From: Scatophagus argus
Taxonomy: Eukaryota > Chordata > Actinopteri > Scatophagidae
DNA: 64,000 bases
Direction: 5' to 3'
Assembly (NCBI RefSeq): GCF_020382885.2
Contig: NC_058499.1
Location: 20,383,872 to 20,447,871 of the forward strand
Shown: positions 1 through 11,829 of the stretch, one piece after another
Position numbering within the stretch: position 1 is the stretch's first letter
Layout: every line of letters begins with the position of its first letter
The notes under the pieces: generated by a model
What the model was told of the DNA's origin: nothing
Database searches by the model: none
What the model saw: the letters and a program-made list of their open reading frames with translations, nothing else
Position numbers and translations under genes: made by a program

Positions 1-409
1 TTAAATGAATGGCAAATGGCAACATCCTATAAGACAAAAAAAAAATACAAGATAGAAAGCTAGTAGAATTGGCAGACAATAGTAAAATAAAAATGAATAC
101 ATAAGTGGATGACATCGAATGGACAATATGATGTAAACATGTTTTACAAGCTCTTGTGTTATCATATCATATAAGTTAAAACCCACTTGGAATTCTAAGT
201 GGATAGTTATTGTTTGTTGATTATATTCATGCATTATAGGAATAATCCAAAGAGTGTTCATTAGAAGACTGTCTTATGGCTTGTTGGCTTATGGATTATT
301 GAATTAATAATTACCTATTGAACGTTAGCATTACATGTAAGTAATAAAGCGGTATCTCCAAAACGTCACGTTAAATCACTGAACCATCATCACACAGAAG
401 CCCTCTTAC
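1..409. other. tat intron 2 (partial)
   Basis: AT-rich sequence downstream of the first coding exon donor of tat. No further tat exon could be read in it, so the second coding exon must lie off the window. Confidence 0.6.
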
Positions 410-693
410 CAATAGAGAGTGCAATCATGGGTTTATCTGGGTTTGGGGTGAGCTTCATCCCATCCACAATGGCCCGGATGGGATTGAGTGTGTTGTTGGC
501 CATCTCTGAGGGTTTCACTTCCCATCTCTGCCTGCGGCTCTTGGCTTTGGCCGGATATAAGCTGCCATTCACACTGACGTGGTGGATGCCGTTCCCCTTG
601 ACTCCCGTCCCATTTAGGCTTTTGGCATTAACGGTGCTTTTTCCATGGACTCCATTACCATTCATCTGAACCAAGTAAGACTTGTTATCCATC
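410..693 (-). CDS. tat: tyrosine aminotransferase, first coding exon (5' part of gene only)
   Basis: This is the N-terminal exon of the liver enzyme that transfers the amino group of tyrosine to 2-oxoglutarate, the first step of tyrosine breakdown. Translation starts at the ATG at 692-690 ([12 protein letters not shown]) and runs to a clean donor (ATTG|gtaaga) at 410/409. The segment around '[15 protein letters not shown]' and '[19 protein letters not shown]' matches the conserved start of vertebrate TAT (human: [26 protein letters not shown]), ending just before the conserved 'DPTVFGNL' block, where vertebrate TAT has an exon junction. An acceptor (gtttcag) lies one base upstream of the ATG, so the leader is in a separate exon, as in human TAT. 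The Gly/Asn-rich N-terminus is less conserved. The remaining exons, including the PLP lysine, lie beyond the left edge. Confidence 0.93.
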
Positions 694-1613
694 CTGAAAC
701 TGATGGGGATGATGGACAGTAGTTGCTAGAGCAGCAAAATATCTTGACATTTTTAGTGATGGAAAGTACATTTCCTCAACACTGAAAGTTAAAGCTTATT
801 AAATTACTTTGGGTATTTAGACTTGACAAATGTGTAATCACCCTAAAAACATATTACACTCATAATTAGCTTCTCTCTAACCATCTAAAACATTAACATG
901 CTTCTCATGTGATAATAGCCTAATATTAGCCTAAATGTAATAATTTAACACTATGACAGTGTCCATTCTGTGTGATACTTCTTTTGATAACTTTGAGGTA
1001 CATTTTCTCTCTATTTCTTCTGTACTTCATTTTAAAAACATTTTTTGCAGTAGGATATTGCTATTTTGTTTAAGTAGAGGCTCTGAATACTTGCAAGCGC
1101 TAATTTCTCGTTTCAGTGCGCATGCACAAGTGCATGCAGACTGTTCCAGAGCTGTTGTTGCATGCATAAAAGTGGATAACTATGAATAAAGAGCATTCTA
1201 AATATTCTTATTTATATTTTTAGAGCTCATCAGAACATATGATTATCGTAATGCGTTCAGAGATTATTTAAAGATGAATGTATTAAGCAGAATGTATTAT
1301 TTATGTCGAATTCCTCAAATTTTTGATTTTCAGTCATGAACGAGTCATTTTGTTCCAGCTGTTGGTGTCCGCCTCTTCACTGAACCGGCAGAGAGGAGTG
1401 TTGCAGAGTCCATATTCTCAACTCCTCCATAAATAATTTATCAATGATTATGCAAAAAGCTCAAATATCTGACAGTAAGTCAGATATTTCCTGAACATCG
1501 GCCAAATCATGAAAAACTTGAATTATCATACAACTCCATTCATTGTTCATTTGTTTAACATAACACTATTAATTGAAATGATAAAACTTTTTAAAAATCA
1601 TAATTGTACCTAC

Positions 1614-1670
1614 CTTGTTAAATATTCAAAATGCTGCTGCGCAGGTTAATGACTCTTACATAAACTGAAA
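1614..1670 (-). other. tat: probable noncoding first exon of tat
   Basis: On the minus strand, about 30 bases after a TATAAAA box, begins a short stretch ending in a consensus donor (AACAAG|gtaggt at 1614/1613). It pairs naturally with the acceptor at 695-694 that sits directly before the tat start codon, giving a first intron of about 0.9 kb. The start at 1670 is estimated from the TATA box, not observed. It contains no useful open frame, in keeping with a 5' untranslated exon. Confidence 0.6.
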
Positions 1671-1692
1671 AGTACGAGATGTTTTACGGCGG

Positions 1693-1744
1693 TTTTATAG
1701 CAAGATCTCAGAAGATGGGTGTCGAGTCCTAAATTTCCCATTGG
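1693..1744 (-). promoter_or_regulatory. tat: tat core promoter (TATA box and CCAAT box)
   Basis: Reading the minus strand, CCAAT occupies 1744-1740 and TATAAAA occupies 1699-1693, about 45 bases apart and about 30 bases before the presumed first exon. Further upstream, 1780-1900 is locally GC-rich and holds a GC-box-like 'ggggcgtgg' on the plus strand. This arrangement fits a strongly regulated liver gene. No individual hormone-response element was confirmed. Confidence 0.6.
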
Positions 1745-4700
1745 TAGAGGCTGAGGGCTGTGCCATTACACCCCTCTTACATCACTAACCAGAACCATAC
1801 CACCTCAAACACTTAACCGAGTCAATTACCGGCGGGAGGAGAGGGTGCACTAGGGGCGTGGTCTGCAGGACTGCGTCACACCGCAATTGCGTGGGAGGGC
1901 CAAAAATGCGGACCGTCAGCATGGTCACAGGGATGAACATATAAATATATATACATATATGAATATATTTGGGAATATATTCATTATGAGGGTAAACTCC
2001 AAATACCTCTCTCTCAAACTGAGTATCTTTCTTCAAAAGAAATGATAAATAAATTAAAAATACTTTAATTAAATTATTTCCACTGAAATACTGCTACTAC
2101 TTAATACTCACAGCTCACTCCATTTATTTGACAACTATCATTTCCAAATTTAGAATTTACTCACAAAAAAAACAATCAAACAAAATGCAACCCTGATTCC
2201 CGTGATGTTTGGATGCTGTGGTGGACATATACTCAGCTGAAAATGGCACAAAGAGAACATATTTAATGTTTTACCTCTTCAACTTCACAGATTTTTGTGA
2301 ATATATACTTATTTTGTCTTTGATTCTGTCTTAAGCATGTTGGGACAGAAGCAACAAAAGGGAAATTGTGTGCTGCTCAGAAAACACCTGTTTGGAGCAG
2401 GTAAGCAGGTTCACTGGTTATTCCTGATTGGATCATGATTGGGTATGGAAGGGGCATCCTCGAAAGGCTCAGTCATTCACGGTCCAAGGTTCGTCACTTA
2501 GTAAAATGTATGATTGCGTAAAGGGTATTACTACATGGGCTCAGGAACACTTAGTAAAACTGTTGTCAGTAAACACTGTTGGTTTGGTTTGTGAATGATT
2601 GCGTTCTGTTTTTATTTATACTATACATGGCTTGCCAACTTCTTTGGAATCGAGTTATATAATTAGCTCCACTTTGACTTTGATCACTTTGATTACAACA
2701 GTGAAATATACATTAATGCACGAATAATAAAAATCCAAGAATGCAACATTTAACAGTTTGCTCTGCATAATTAGTACTTTAAGTACATTTTACTGATTGT
2801 ATTTACATACTTACATGCTTACTTAAGTGACATTTTAATGTCACAAACAGGTATAGAGTGGGAGTAACAGAAACTGTTGCTCTTGTTTGTCTCTTGCTTG
2901 TGGAGTGCTTCCTGTGCAAACAAGAAGTTACTTATTCATGATGGGTATGACATACTCAGACTAATAAATGAGTCAAAAAACATGTTATGATGTGAGCCTC
3001 CAGACTGCCAGGTCACATTGTGTCAAATCAATATGTCACACAGACTAACACTAGTCAAGAAAAAAAAACACACCAATGGTGTTCTTACTATGCCACTGGA
3101 AGCATTCGGGTCACCATTCAAAGGTATCCCAAAGTGTTCCAGTTATATTCAGCGAAATACAGTTTGCAACAGCAAGCAGCCTGACTTGCCGGCAGTGAGA
3201 AGAGAAAAGCAGGTCAAACTTAGACAACATGTGTGGAAAACTACTCCTTATATAATAACCGATCAGCCGATCCAGCTGCCGCTTCAGCTCAGTCATTTTA
3301 GAGTCCCTCTGAATAAAGCCAGCGGATTCTTCTGCAGGCACAGAGAAAACAGAGAGCAGATAAAAGTGGTTAAAAGAAAGCATCCCACTAAAAGCTCAAA
3401 ACCAGCAATTAACTTGTTCTACAATACAGTTGGCTCTTTCATAGCCAGCCTTAATTCAACAATAACACAAAAATGTCTGAGAATTGCCAGCCTAACTTGT
3501 ATCTGGTATTTCCTGAACATTACATTAAAACATTATGACCAAAAGATTGGTTTGCCTTCTTGTGAGAAGATTTTCTTGCTGCTTGTGTGGCCCTTAGGTT
3601 TGGCCTCAGCTTTGATCCAAAACTGCAAAGTCACTGTCTGGCACTCCATCAAGGGCCGACTAATGTGTTTCATCTGTCTCCTTAGTGAGTGTGTCAGAAT
3701 ACACTGGGTACAAGTAGTCAAAGCTTTAACATCAGAGTAGTATTACTCCCCATGCTGCAGGGATTATCTACATGATAAAATGTCACAAATTTAAGGCAAA
3801 GCACAACAGTCATTACTGTTAATTTTAATGGATGTTATTCTCATTTCATTGTAGTGCTTTGGAGGTTTAATAATGTGGTCACATGACCAGAAAGTCTCCA
3901 GTATGATTCTTCAGACTAGTAGGGTAAATGAGTAGATGATGAAATCAGATGAGTCACTGTCACTTCCACAGACCCCTACTATTAACATACATTGAGCAAG
4001 AAACTTAACCAACATCTATGCCAGTGGAGCTCAGTGGCCAACAGGACAGCTGACAGTGGAAATGAGGAAATGACAAAAAGCAAAAAGTACAAAGTGCATT
4101 TGGAACAAAATCAAAATCTAAAATGTAAAGAGACTGATGTTTATAGAGTAATGTTCAACATGTTCCGGGGACATTAAAATTAATTATTGATTAAAATAAA
4201 TATTACTGGTCCACTCCATGGGCACAAACAGCTAATATTAACAATTAACAATAATAATATAAGAACTACCATATTGCATAAAAAAATCTCAACAGTAGCT
4301 TTGAAAACAAAAGTGGAAACCTACAGAGTTACTTCATGAGGTGAGAATGTGCAGCATCACCTGCATGTAACGCAATGCAAGAACAAACATTCACAGACAT
4401 TAACAAATAGTAAAACAAGTACAAGCCTTCAATGGAAAAAAACAAAATTATTGTTTTCAGACACACATCACTTTCTAATTTGTTAATCAAAAGCATTTGA
4501 AGCTGTGATTTCCATCTTGATATGTTAGCTTTAATAAAATACTGAGAATTTGGATGAATTTTACTTTTAATGGGCACTTATATAATGACTCAATGAACAC
4601 AGAGTATAGTTGGAACTTTGTACCCTGTCATTTACTCAGCACGCTACTGCCTTGTCAAGAACTTTAGTCCTTGTGCCCATCTGTGTACCAACAAAATACA

Positions 4701-4874
4701 TGCAACATGGACTGCATGAATAAATTGAAAAAACAACATGAAATAAGAGCAAATAATACAACAACTGAGCAACACTTTCATTTTGTCACCCAACAATCAA
4801 GTGAGTCAGTTTTGATGAATTTAGAAGTACTCTCTGGTCAGTCTCCATTTATCTTAAATGGATATAATGCTTGT

Positions 4875-5230
4875 GCAGCACGGTGGCGTGGTGTTCAGTG
4901 CTGTTGCCTCACAGCAAGAGGATTCCATGTTGGAATCCCGTTCTGGGCTCTTCTGTGTGGAGGTTACATGTTCTCTCTGTGCCCGTGTGGGTTTTCTCTG
5001 GGTACTCCAGAGAATGCAGAGTAGGTAATTAATATTACTCTACATTACCCCTAGGTGTGAGTGTGTGTGATTGCCTGTCTTTGTGTGTCAATCCTGTGAT
5101 TGACTGGCAACCAGTGTAGAGTGTACCACACCTCTCGCCTGTTGTCAGCTGGGATGGGCTCCAGAAAGACAAGCATACAGGCTGACTTTGGGTTGGATGC
5201 ATGTAGAATCTGGTAACTGATGAACTGTTT
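4875..5230 (+). repeat. tRNA-derived SINE copy (diverged)
   Basis: Begins with the degraded tRNA-like head 'gcacggtggcgtggtgttca' followed by 'gttgcctcacagcaag' and a B-box-like 'ttggaatcccg', then the family body ('gtgtgggttttctctgggta', 'cccctaggtgtgagtgtg'). The same family occurs in reverse orientation at 18.2 kb. Many differences between the two copies indicate age. The exact 3' end is uncertain. Confidence 0.75.
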
Positions 5231-6184
5231 GTAGCGTTGAGCAGTTCTTTTCGATATCAGGTTAGAAAATTGTGCACATAGAAGTATAGTACTAGAAGTA
5301 AAAAAATCTAGGCTAAGATTAATCTTTTGACCCTAGAATCTTAGTAAAATGCCAGGTTCAATAATTCTCAATTCATGCTCAGACTTAAAATGTACAGTTG
5401 GGTTCAGTGCCCTACTTTCACAGGACAGACTCAGATTCACTAGAGGTTGCTTTAATTGCAGACAAGTCACTTACTGGCTAAGAAGCTTACTCACTTTCCA
5501 GACCTCCATTTGCCCACTAAGAAAACAATTACAAGGTGTAAAGAAAGACCATGTTTGATTACTGAGTGGCCAGATGAATAGTGTCAGGTTCAGGTGAAGT
5601 CCATTATAGCACCTATAACGTCAAAGCAACACATTTTTCATACTTGTTCTGTGTGAGTTCTCTGTCCAGGATGTAATCATTCAAAAGCCAGTGTCAGGGT
5701 CCTCATTTTACCTCCACTATCTACTATCCCCCAAGCTGGTCTGTGTAAATACACAAATGCAAACAGAGGGGGGTACTGCTGACCACAGCGCTGACTCTAC
5801 ATGATATGTCAATATCTGGATTTTTTTCTTTTTGTTTTTTTTTTAAACCAGTGTTGTTCACACATTTGCCCATCATGCAGACATTGTGTCATACCACTGG
5901 ACACCATGCCATACAGAGCTCACTTCCACAAAGCTGATTGGCTGACTATGAAGACAGACACATAACTGACCAAGGGGAAGACTGGAAGAAAAGCAGACGT
6001 GACTGCCAGTGGGCAGTCCATGGGGTATGGGTCCATGGTTGCCTAATATTAGCTTTTGCTTTATACATGCAGGATGCAACTTTGTTAAAACTTTCAAATA
6101 GCATTTACCTCTATAGAACTGTGAACAAATGGTTCTACACCAGATTCCTTTCATGATAAAATAATTAGCCTACAGCATAGCCAC

Positions 6185-6615
6185 ACTAGTGGCTTGTGAG
6201 GCTGTACTTTGAACTAAACGCTAACTTCAAGGTGCCAACATGTTCACAATGACAGAAAGAACTTTTTTTTTCCACACAGAACTAAAGACAGTATGAATGC
6301 AGGTTAATGAATGACCAAACCAAAGTTTGTAACAGTCCATCCAATAATTGTCAAGACACACCATGGCGGTTGTATAGGGAAAGTCAGGGGAATCAAGAAG
6401 TCTGTAAGATATACGTTATCTTACATTGGAATTATGACTGCAAAAATAATGCCATCAACCAAATAGATTTTAATGATATTTCATTGGCTAACTTTGATGG
6501 TTCTTGCATCATTATGATTCATCCTCTGGGAACAATGCATGTCTTCATAAAATTTCATGGCAAACCATCCAAAAGGTGTAGAGATATTCTGATCCAGACC
6601 AAAATGTCTGACTGA
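6185..6615 (+). repeat. old percomorph dispersed repeat, copy 1
   Basis: Contains 'catcctctgggaacaatgca', 'aaaatttcatggcaaaccat' and a later 'agatattctgatccagacca', which match a repeat very common in percomorph genomes. Fragments of the same family occur near 31.05, 49.4 and 54.3 kb. No transposase frame is visible; its class is not certain. Confidence 0.6.
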
Positions 6616-7544
6616 AAACAAATCACAAGGGTCTGCTGAGAAACCTTATTTATTCTGACTTATCAGATTCGTCATAAAATCTAATGAGAAACCATTTTTA
6701 GAAAATAACCTACAAGAAATGCTGTGATAATAACTGAGAACAGATGTGTATCAAAGGCCTTTCTAATTGCAGGCTTTCCAGTGGCGATAACTTCACAAAC
6801 TGACAATCTGAAACTAAGCTCATAAACAACATACCAATAACTGTAGTTGCCTAAGAGAGCTGTTACTACCCCTCAATCAGATGTGAATGTCAGAGATCAC
6901 AGGTTATCTGGGGGCCAAGCTATGTAAAAATCATTCACATTTGACACATCATGATGTATGGTAGTATAGAATGATTTTATCTGACCTTCTGCTGTTGAAG
7001 CTGCCAACTGTTGCAGCTTGAAATGAGGTTGAATCAACAGTTAAGTTCACAGCAGACAGTGAAATCAAAACAATGAGCTAAAATAAGCTAAAACATTCAG
7101 CTGAGTTGAGTGCTAATCCTCTGTGATTTTGTCATCACAACCAACCAACTCTGTACACATTACACAAGGACATTTGAACCATCTGCCCATTTTTACATAT
7201 AAATTATCTTATTGCAGATATATTAGCATATGTGTAACTGGCTAATAGCTGATAGAAATGTATTAACAAACAGTGTCACCATTAGACGGTTTGTCCATAA
7301 GAGAGCACTGACAGAATTGATTCTTACAGATTTTAAGTAAAACTGTTAAGCAAAATGTTTCACATAAAATGTCCTACTGTGTATGTCACATGTCTAATCT
7401 AATGGATCCATATCAAGATTTCTCATGAGATGAGTTTAGGTTTAAAAAAATGTATCGTTACACTTTCAAATATTAATATCGGTATTGGTATTAAAAAAAC
7501 AACAACACTGTCAGTCAGACTATAGTTCTCATGTTCAGATGTTG

Positions 7545-10500
7545 TCATGTATCCATCAGGACCCTTGCAGATTCATACTCTAACAGAAGTCTTTGCTTTT
7601 TAATACAAGGTTTGTAGTCAGGGTCACAAGCAAACGAGTCCTCAGTGTCACCACTTGAAGAATAACTGGAGTAGAGAATGTTCACATCAAAAGAAGAATC
7701 TGTATCTTCTTCTTCCTTCTCATTCCTTCTGTCCTTGTCATTGCCATCATTTCTGCCTTGTATCACAGGTTCTACATACCTGGTTGAGCATCGCCCCATG
7801 GTCACTTGGTAACAGTACTGAGCAGTCAGCCTGGTAAGACTCACATAGGGCTGTAGCAACTTGGACTGCAGCAGCACAGCCTGACTAGTTAGTGATAACC
7901 TCAGTGGGGCTGTTTGAACTCTGCTGGTCTCAGACCTTGCAGCCACACAATTAGAATTGGAAGCAGAGGAGGTGACAGTGTGTGGTAGGGTCTTTGATTG
8001 AAAAGAAATAGCGTTGTGTGTCTGAGCATGAGGTTTGATTGAGCTCTGAGGGACAACTCGTCGAGATAATTCACTAGATAAAGGAATTTGATTGGCAGTA
8101 CAAACTGAGGATAACGTCCCTGACTGAGGAGTAGGGGTATACAGATCTTGTGTAGGAGGCAAGGAGACACTGAAGTCACTGGACAAAGACAGAGAACTTG
8201 TCCAAACGGTAGTTACAGCCATTTTGAACTGTTCAACTAAAGGGTTTTGACCATCAAGAGTCTGTGATTTTCTGGTGGTAGGACAGGCCTGTTTGTACTT
8301 CCTTGAAAGTTTGAAAGACTGTTGACTCAGTGGTTGACAGCTGGTTGAAGTAGATGCATCCTGAAAAACAGGAGCTGCTTCCATTTGGTGAGTTGTGTTT
8401 GGAGGTTTTATTGAGGCCACAGTTTCTGGTTTGTCAAATGTAGAGTCTTTCATCATTCCCTGAAGTATGGCATTGTTTTCTGAGGTATGCTGGTGGGAAG
8501 AGGTTGGTACTTGAGGGCCGAAAGCAGAAGTTGCCTGTTTGTTACTAAATATTGTGGAGTGATTTGGAGATGCTTGATGTGGCTTAAAGGGAAGGTAGAT
8601 CCCTCTAACAGAGGCGATGTCGACCAGTCGGACCACAGGTGACAACAAGGCAGGCAATAGAGTGTCTCCGGATGAAGAGGGCTGAGGTAGTGGTTCAGTT
8701 TTAAAGGTATCATTTGCTGACCTAAATGATCCAGAGCTCAGCATATCTTCGGAGTTTGCTTGATGACATGGCTGGGCTACTGCCTGAAGATGGATCGCTG
8801 GATGTTGTTGGTCAGGGGGGCAAGGCATGAGGTCAGAGGGGGTGAGGTCCTGTGACGAACCGGTAGATGAGGACGACTGGAACAGCGGGGGAGACAAAGC
8901 ATGAAGTCGTAACTCTTCTGGGCACTCGTCAGGACACTCCTGCAGGATGCTTTTGACCCACCGTTGGTGTTTGGAGCAGAACTGAGGTGAGGAAGTACCC
9001 TCTTGTTCAAGTTCATTGCTTCTCTGACAGATTTTTTCCTTTTCCTTGTCACTGCTATCTTCCTTCACACTTTCGATTACCTCACCATCCTTCCCTGTTT
9101 GTTGAGGTCTCCTAGCATCTGAGTCATTGTCATTCTCCAACCAAAGAGGGCTGTCATTGGATAACTCTTGATCAACCTCCTCTCCTCCCATAAAAACATC
9201 TGGCTGAAAACCTGGGGGAGTTTTGGTTTCCAGTGACCTCAGGAGAGCCTTTGAAGAGCTGCTGTGCAGAAGAGACTTCGGAAGTCGAGAGATTTCCATT
9301 CCATTTTTTCCATGATCTGATGACTGACACACCCTACCCAGACTACAGGAGACAAAATCTAAAGGGTACAAGAGGCAGTGCATTTCAATTAATAATAATA
9401 ATAATAATAATAAAGTATTATTATCATCAGACAAAGAAATGTATTACTGGCTAAATGCAAATGCAATCTTTGTTGCCATTGTTGCAAACAACAGAGTGTA
9501 ACAGAGGACACACACAGTGGATTGCATATGTGCAAAATGTTGGCATGAAAGAATATTGAAAATATAGAGAGCAAGTGCTGCACTGACCTACTCATTTTTG
9601 AAGTGAACTTTATATTTGTATATTAATTGCATTGTGTGTTGGGAGATGTTTTTTTTACCACAGTGAAGCAGTTTCTTCAGAGTTGTTGCAATGGTCATGG
9701 AGTCAGAGCAAATCACTTCCAACAATAGCTTCTCCTCTTCACTCACAGGACTTTCTTTCTTCAGTAACTAGTTCACAAATGGCAAAAATGTAATTTGTGA
9801 GAAATTCCTGTCAGAGAGAATTCAAGTGTTGTCATCAAGTGTTGTTATGGTCCTTCATGTTCTATCCATGTTCTCTGGTCTACACACTATGTGTTTTGGT
9901 GAGAAAGACTGAATATAAAAATAACAGAAGATTAAACAGTCAACTTTAAATTCTCTAAAATGTCAGGATTTTCTCTCTGCCCTACATATTCCAGAGGGGA
10001 CTCTTTAGGACAGAGTTTGACTGAGATGTCAATTCTACCAAAATGCTCACCTATGTGCTCAAATAAAGGAATCGTGTACAGATGTAATCTCTCTACAAAC
10101 CCATGGCCCATGTGTAAGATACCGCCAGGCCTAGCTGGACCCACCAAACTCCAAGGCCACTTAGAGTTTAATGCCAGGTTGGAAAGCTTCCTTTCAAAGA
10201 AAATGACATCAATCTAAGCCAATAGTCCTAGAGCTAGGACTAGGAAAAGCCATGTCCCGCTGCACTGGGCCCAGCACACTTTCAGCAAATGAGGCGCCAC
10301 TTTCATGTACTAGAATAGGTAAAGGTGATAGGTGAGATAAATCAAATCTCAGATAGTGGGGTGCTTCAACATAAGGCCTCCGGTTTGGAGTGTGCACACA
10401 CTCCTACTGGGGCTGGCCTGTCTGCCCTCTTAGACACCCGTAGGATCCATAACCTGATGAGAGAGCCTAGTCTTGGTGATAGGTTGATGCGTAGGTACAC

Positions 10501-11748
10501 TGTTAAAGCTCATCTGTCAAACCTGCTTCACCACCCTGAAGAGGGTGGGAAGGGTGCAGCTTAATGGACTAACTGGTGAGGGACCTCCATCCCCCATATA
10601 TGACATACTTAATATAGGCTGCATGCTGAAAACTTACTTTCTTGCTGCTATGAAAGGTAAAGACTGTGCCACTCCAGAGGGGCTTGTAGAGCAGCACATA
10701 CACTGACTGCATGACTGTCGAATCCTGGGAATCACTGAGGCCAGACACGTGAGGTACTTATATAACCACATGTTGCTCATCAGTGCATCGTCGCCACAGG
10801 TAGCATGTTTTAAAGAGTATATAAGCTGTTGATGGAGACTCATAATGACGAAGAAGCGGCTGCTTCTCCAAAATGCAAAATTTGACATTTTCGTGTGTTT
10901 TCAAGTCAGAAATCAGAATGATTACATATATTTAAAATACCATTGTACAAATCATTTACCAAAATCATGTTTACATAAACAGCAAGCACAGATTAAAGCG
11001 ACACTGACATGAAAAACACACCTTATCAATGTAGGTATCTCCTTGTAATGCAGTCTCCAGCTCATGTAGGTAGTGCAGCAACCTTTCCTCGACTTTCTGG
11101 GCATAATGTTCACCAAACTGCTCCTCCATCTGATTCTGAAAGACATCAAGTACTTTACATGGTACCTTGAAACAACACTGAGTCGGAAAACTCTGAAGAG
11201 GAGCTTGCATAAGGTTTAAACATGTACTTCGGCTTTAATTATGTATTGCAAAAGCTACAAAGCAAATGTTTGCTGTCAAGAAGAAACCTAACCAGGGCTG
11301 CCCACAATTTTGTGCAATCAAAGCTTATTTAACTGATTGCATTGGATAAATAGAACAGTCACAGCGTGGGTTTCTAGAAAATATTTTTTGTCCAAAATGT
11401 TGCTCTCCATTCGTCTGTTTAATGTTCTGCCCAGTGAACTTTAATACCTGAGTTCCAGAGCTTTCTAGGAAGCGTGTTATGTCAAATTCCATTCCAGCAC
11501 CCCCCTAATCTGTGTTTTCTGACATGTTACTCCATAACATTTAGAGTTTATTAGATCAACTTGGCCACAAGAACAAAAAAATTAAATTAAATTAAAATTT
11601 TACTTTTCATTACATCACTTTTCGGAGGTTCTGAGTACATAGACAGCTCTAGATCATTTTATTTGCAAATCTTTAGCACACTCTGGTGGACAGAAAAGGA
11701 CTCACAGTTCAGGGCTGGGAGAGAACACAGTGCTGTGTACTCAGAGAA

Positions 11749-11829
<81 letters not shown>

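Larger units (their letters stand above)
1780..7544. other. intergenic region between tat and tinf2
   Basis: AT-rich sequence without a recognisable gene. It contains a tRNA-derived SINE (about 4875-5230), an old dispersed repeat (about 6185-6615) and one exon-like island on the minus strand (about 3111-3330, discussed as a finding). Open frames here, including one of 240 codons on the plus strand from 3018, resemble no known family. Confidence 0.6.

Noticed and set aside
3018-3740. 240-codon open frame on the plus strand
   Set aside because: Lysine-rich low-complexity start, no family resemblance, no splice or promoter context; one frame of this length is expected by chance in 64 kb of six-frame sequence.
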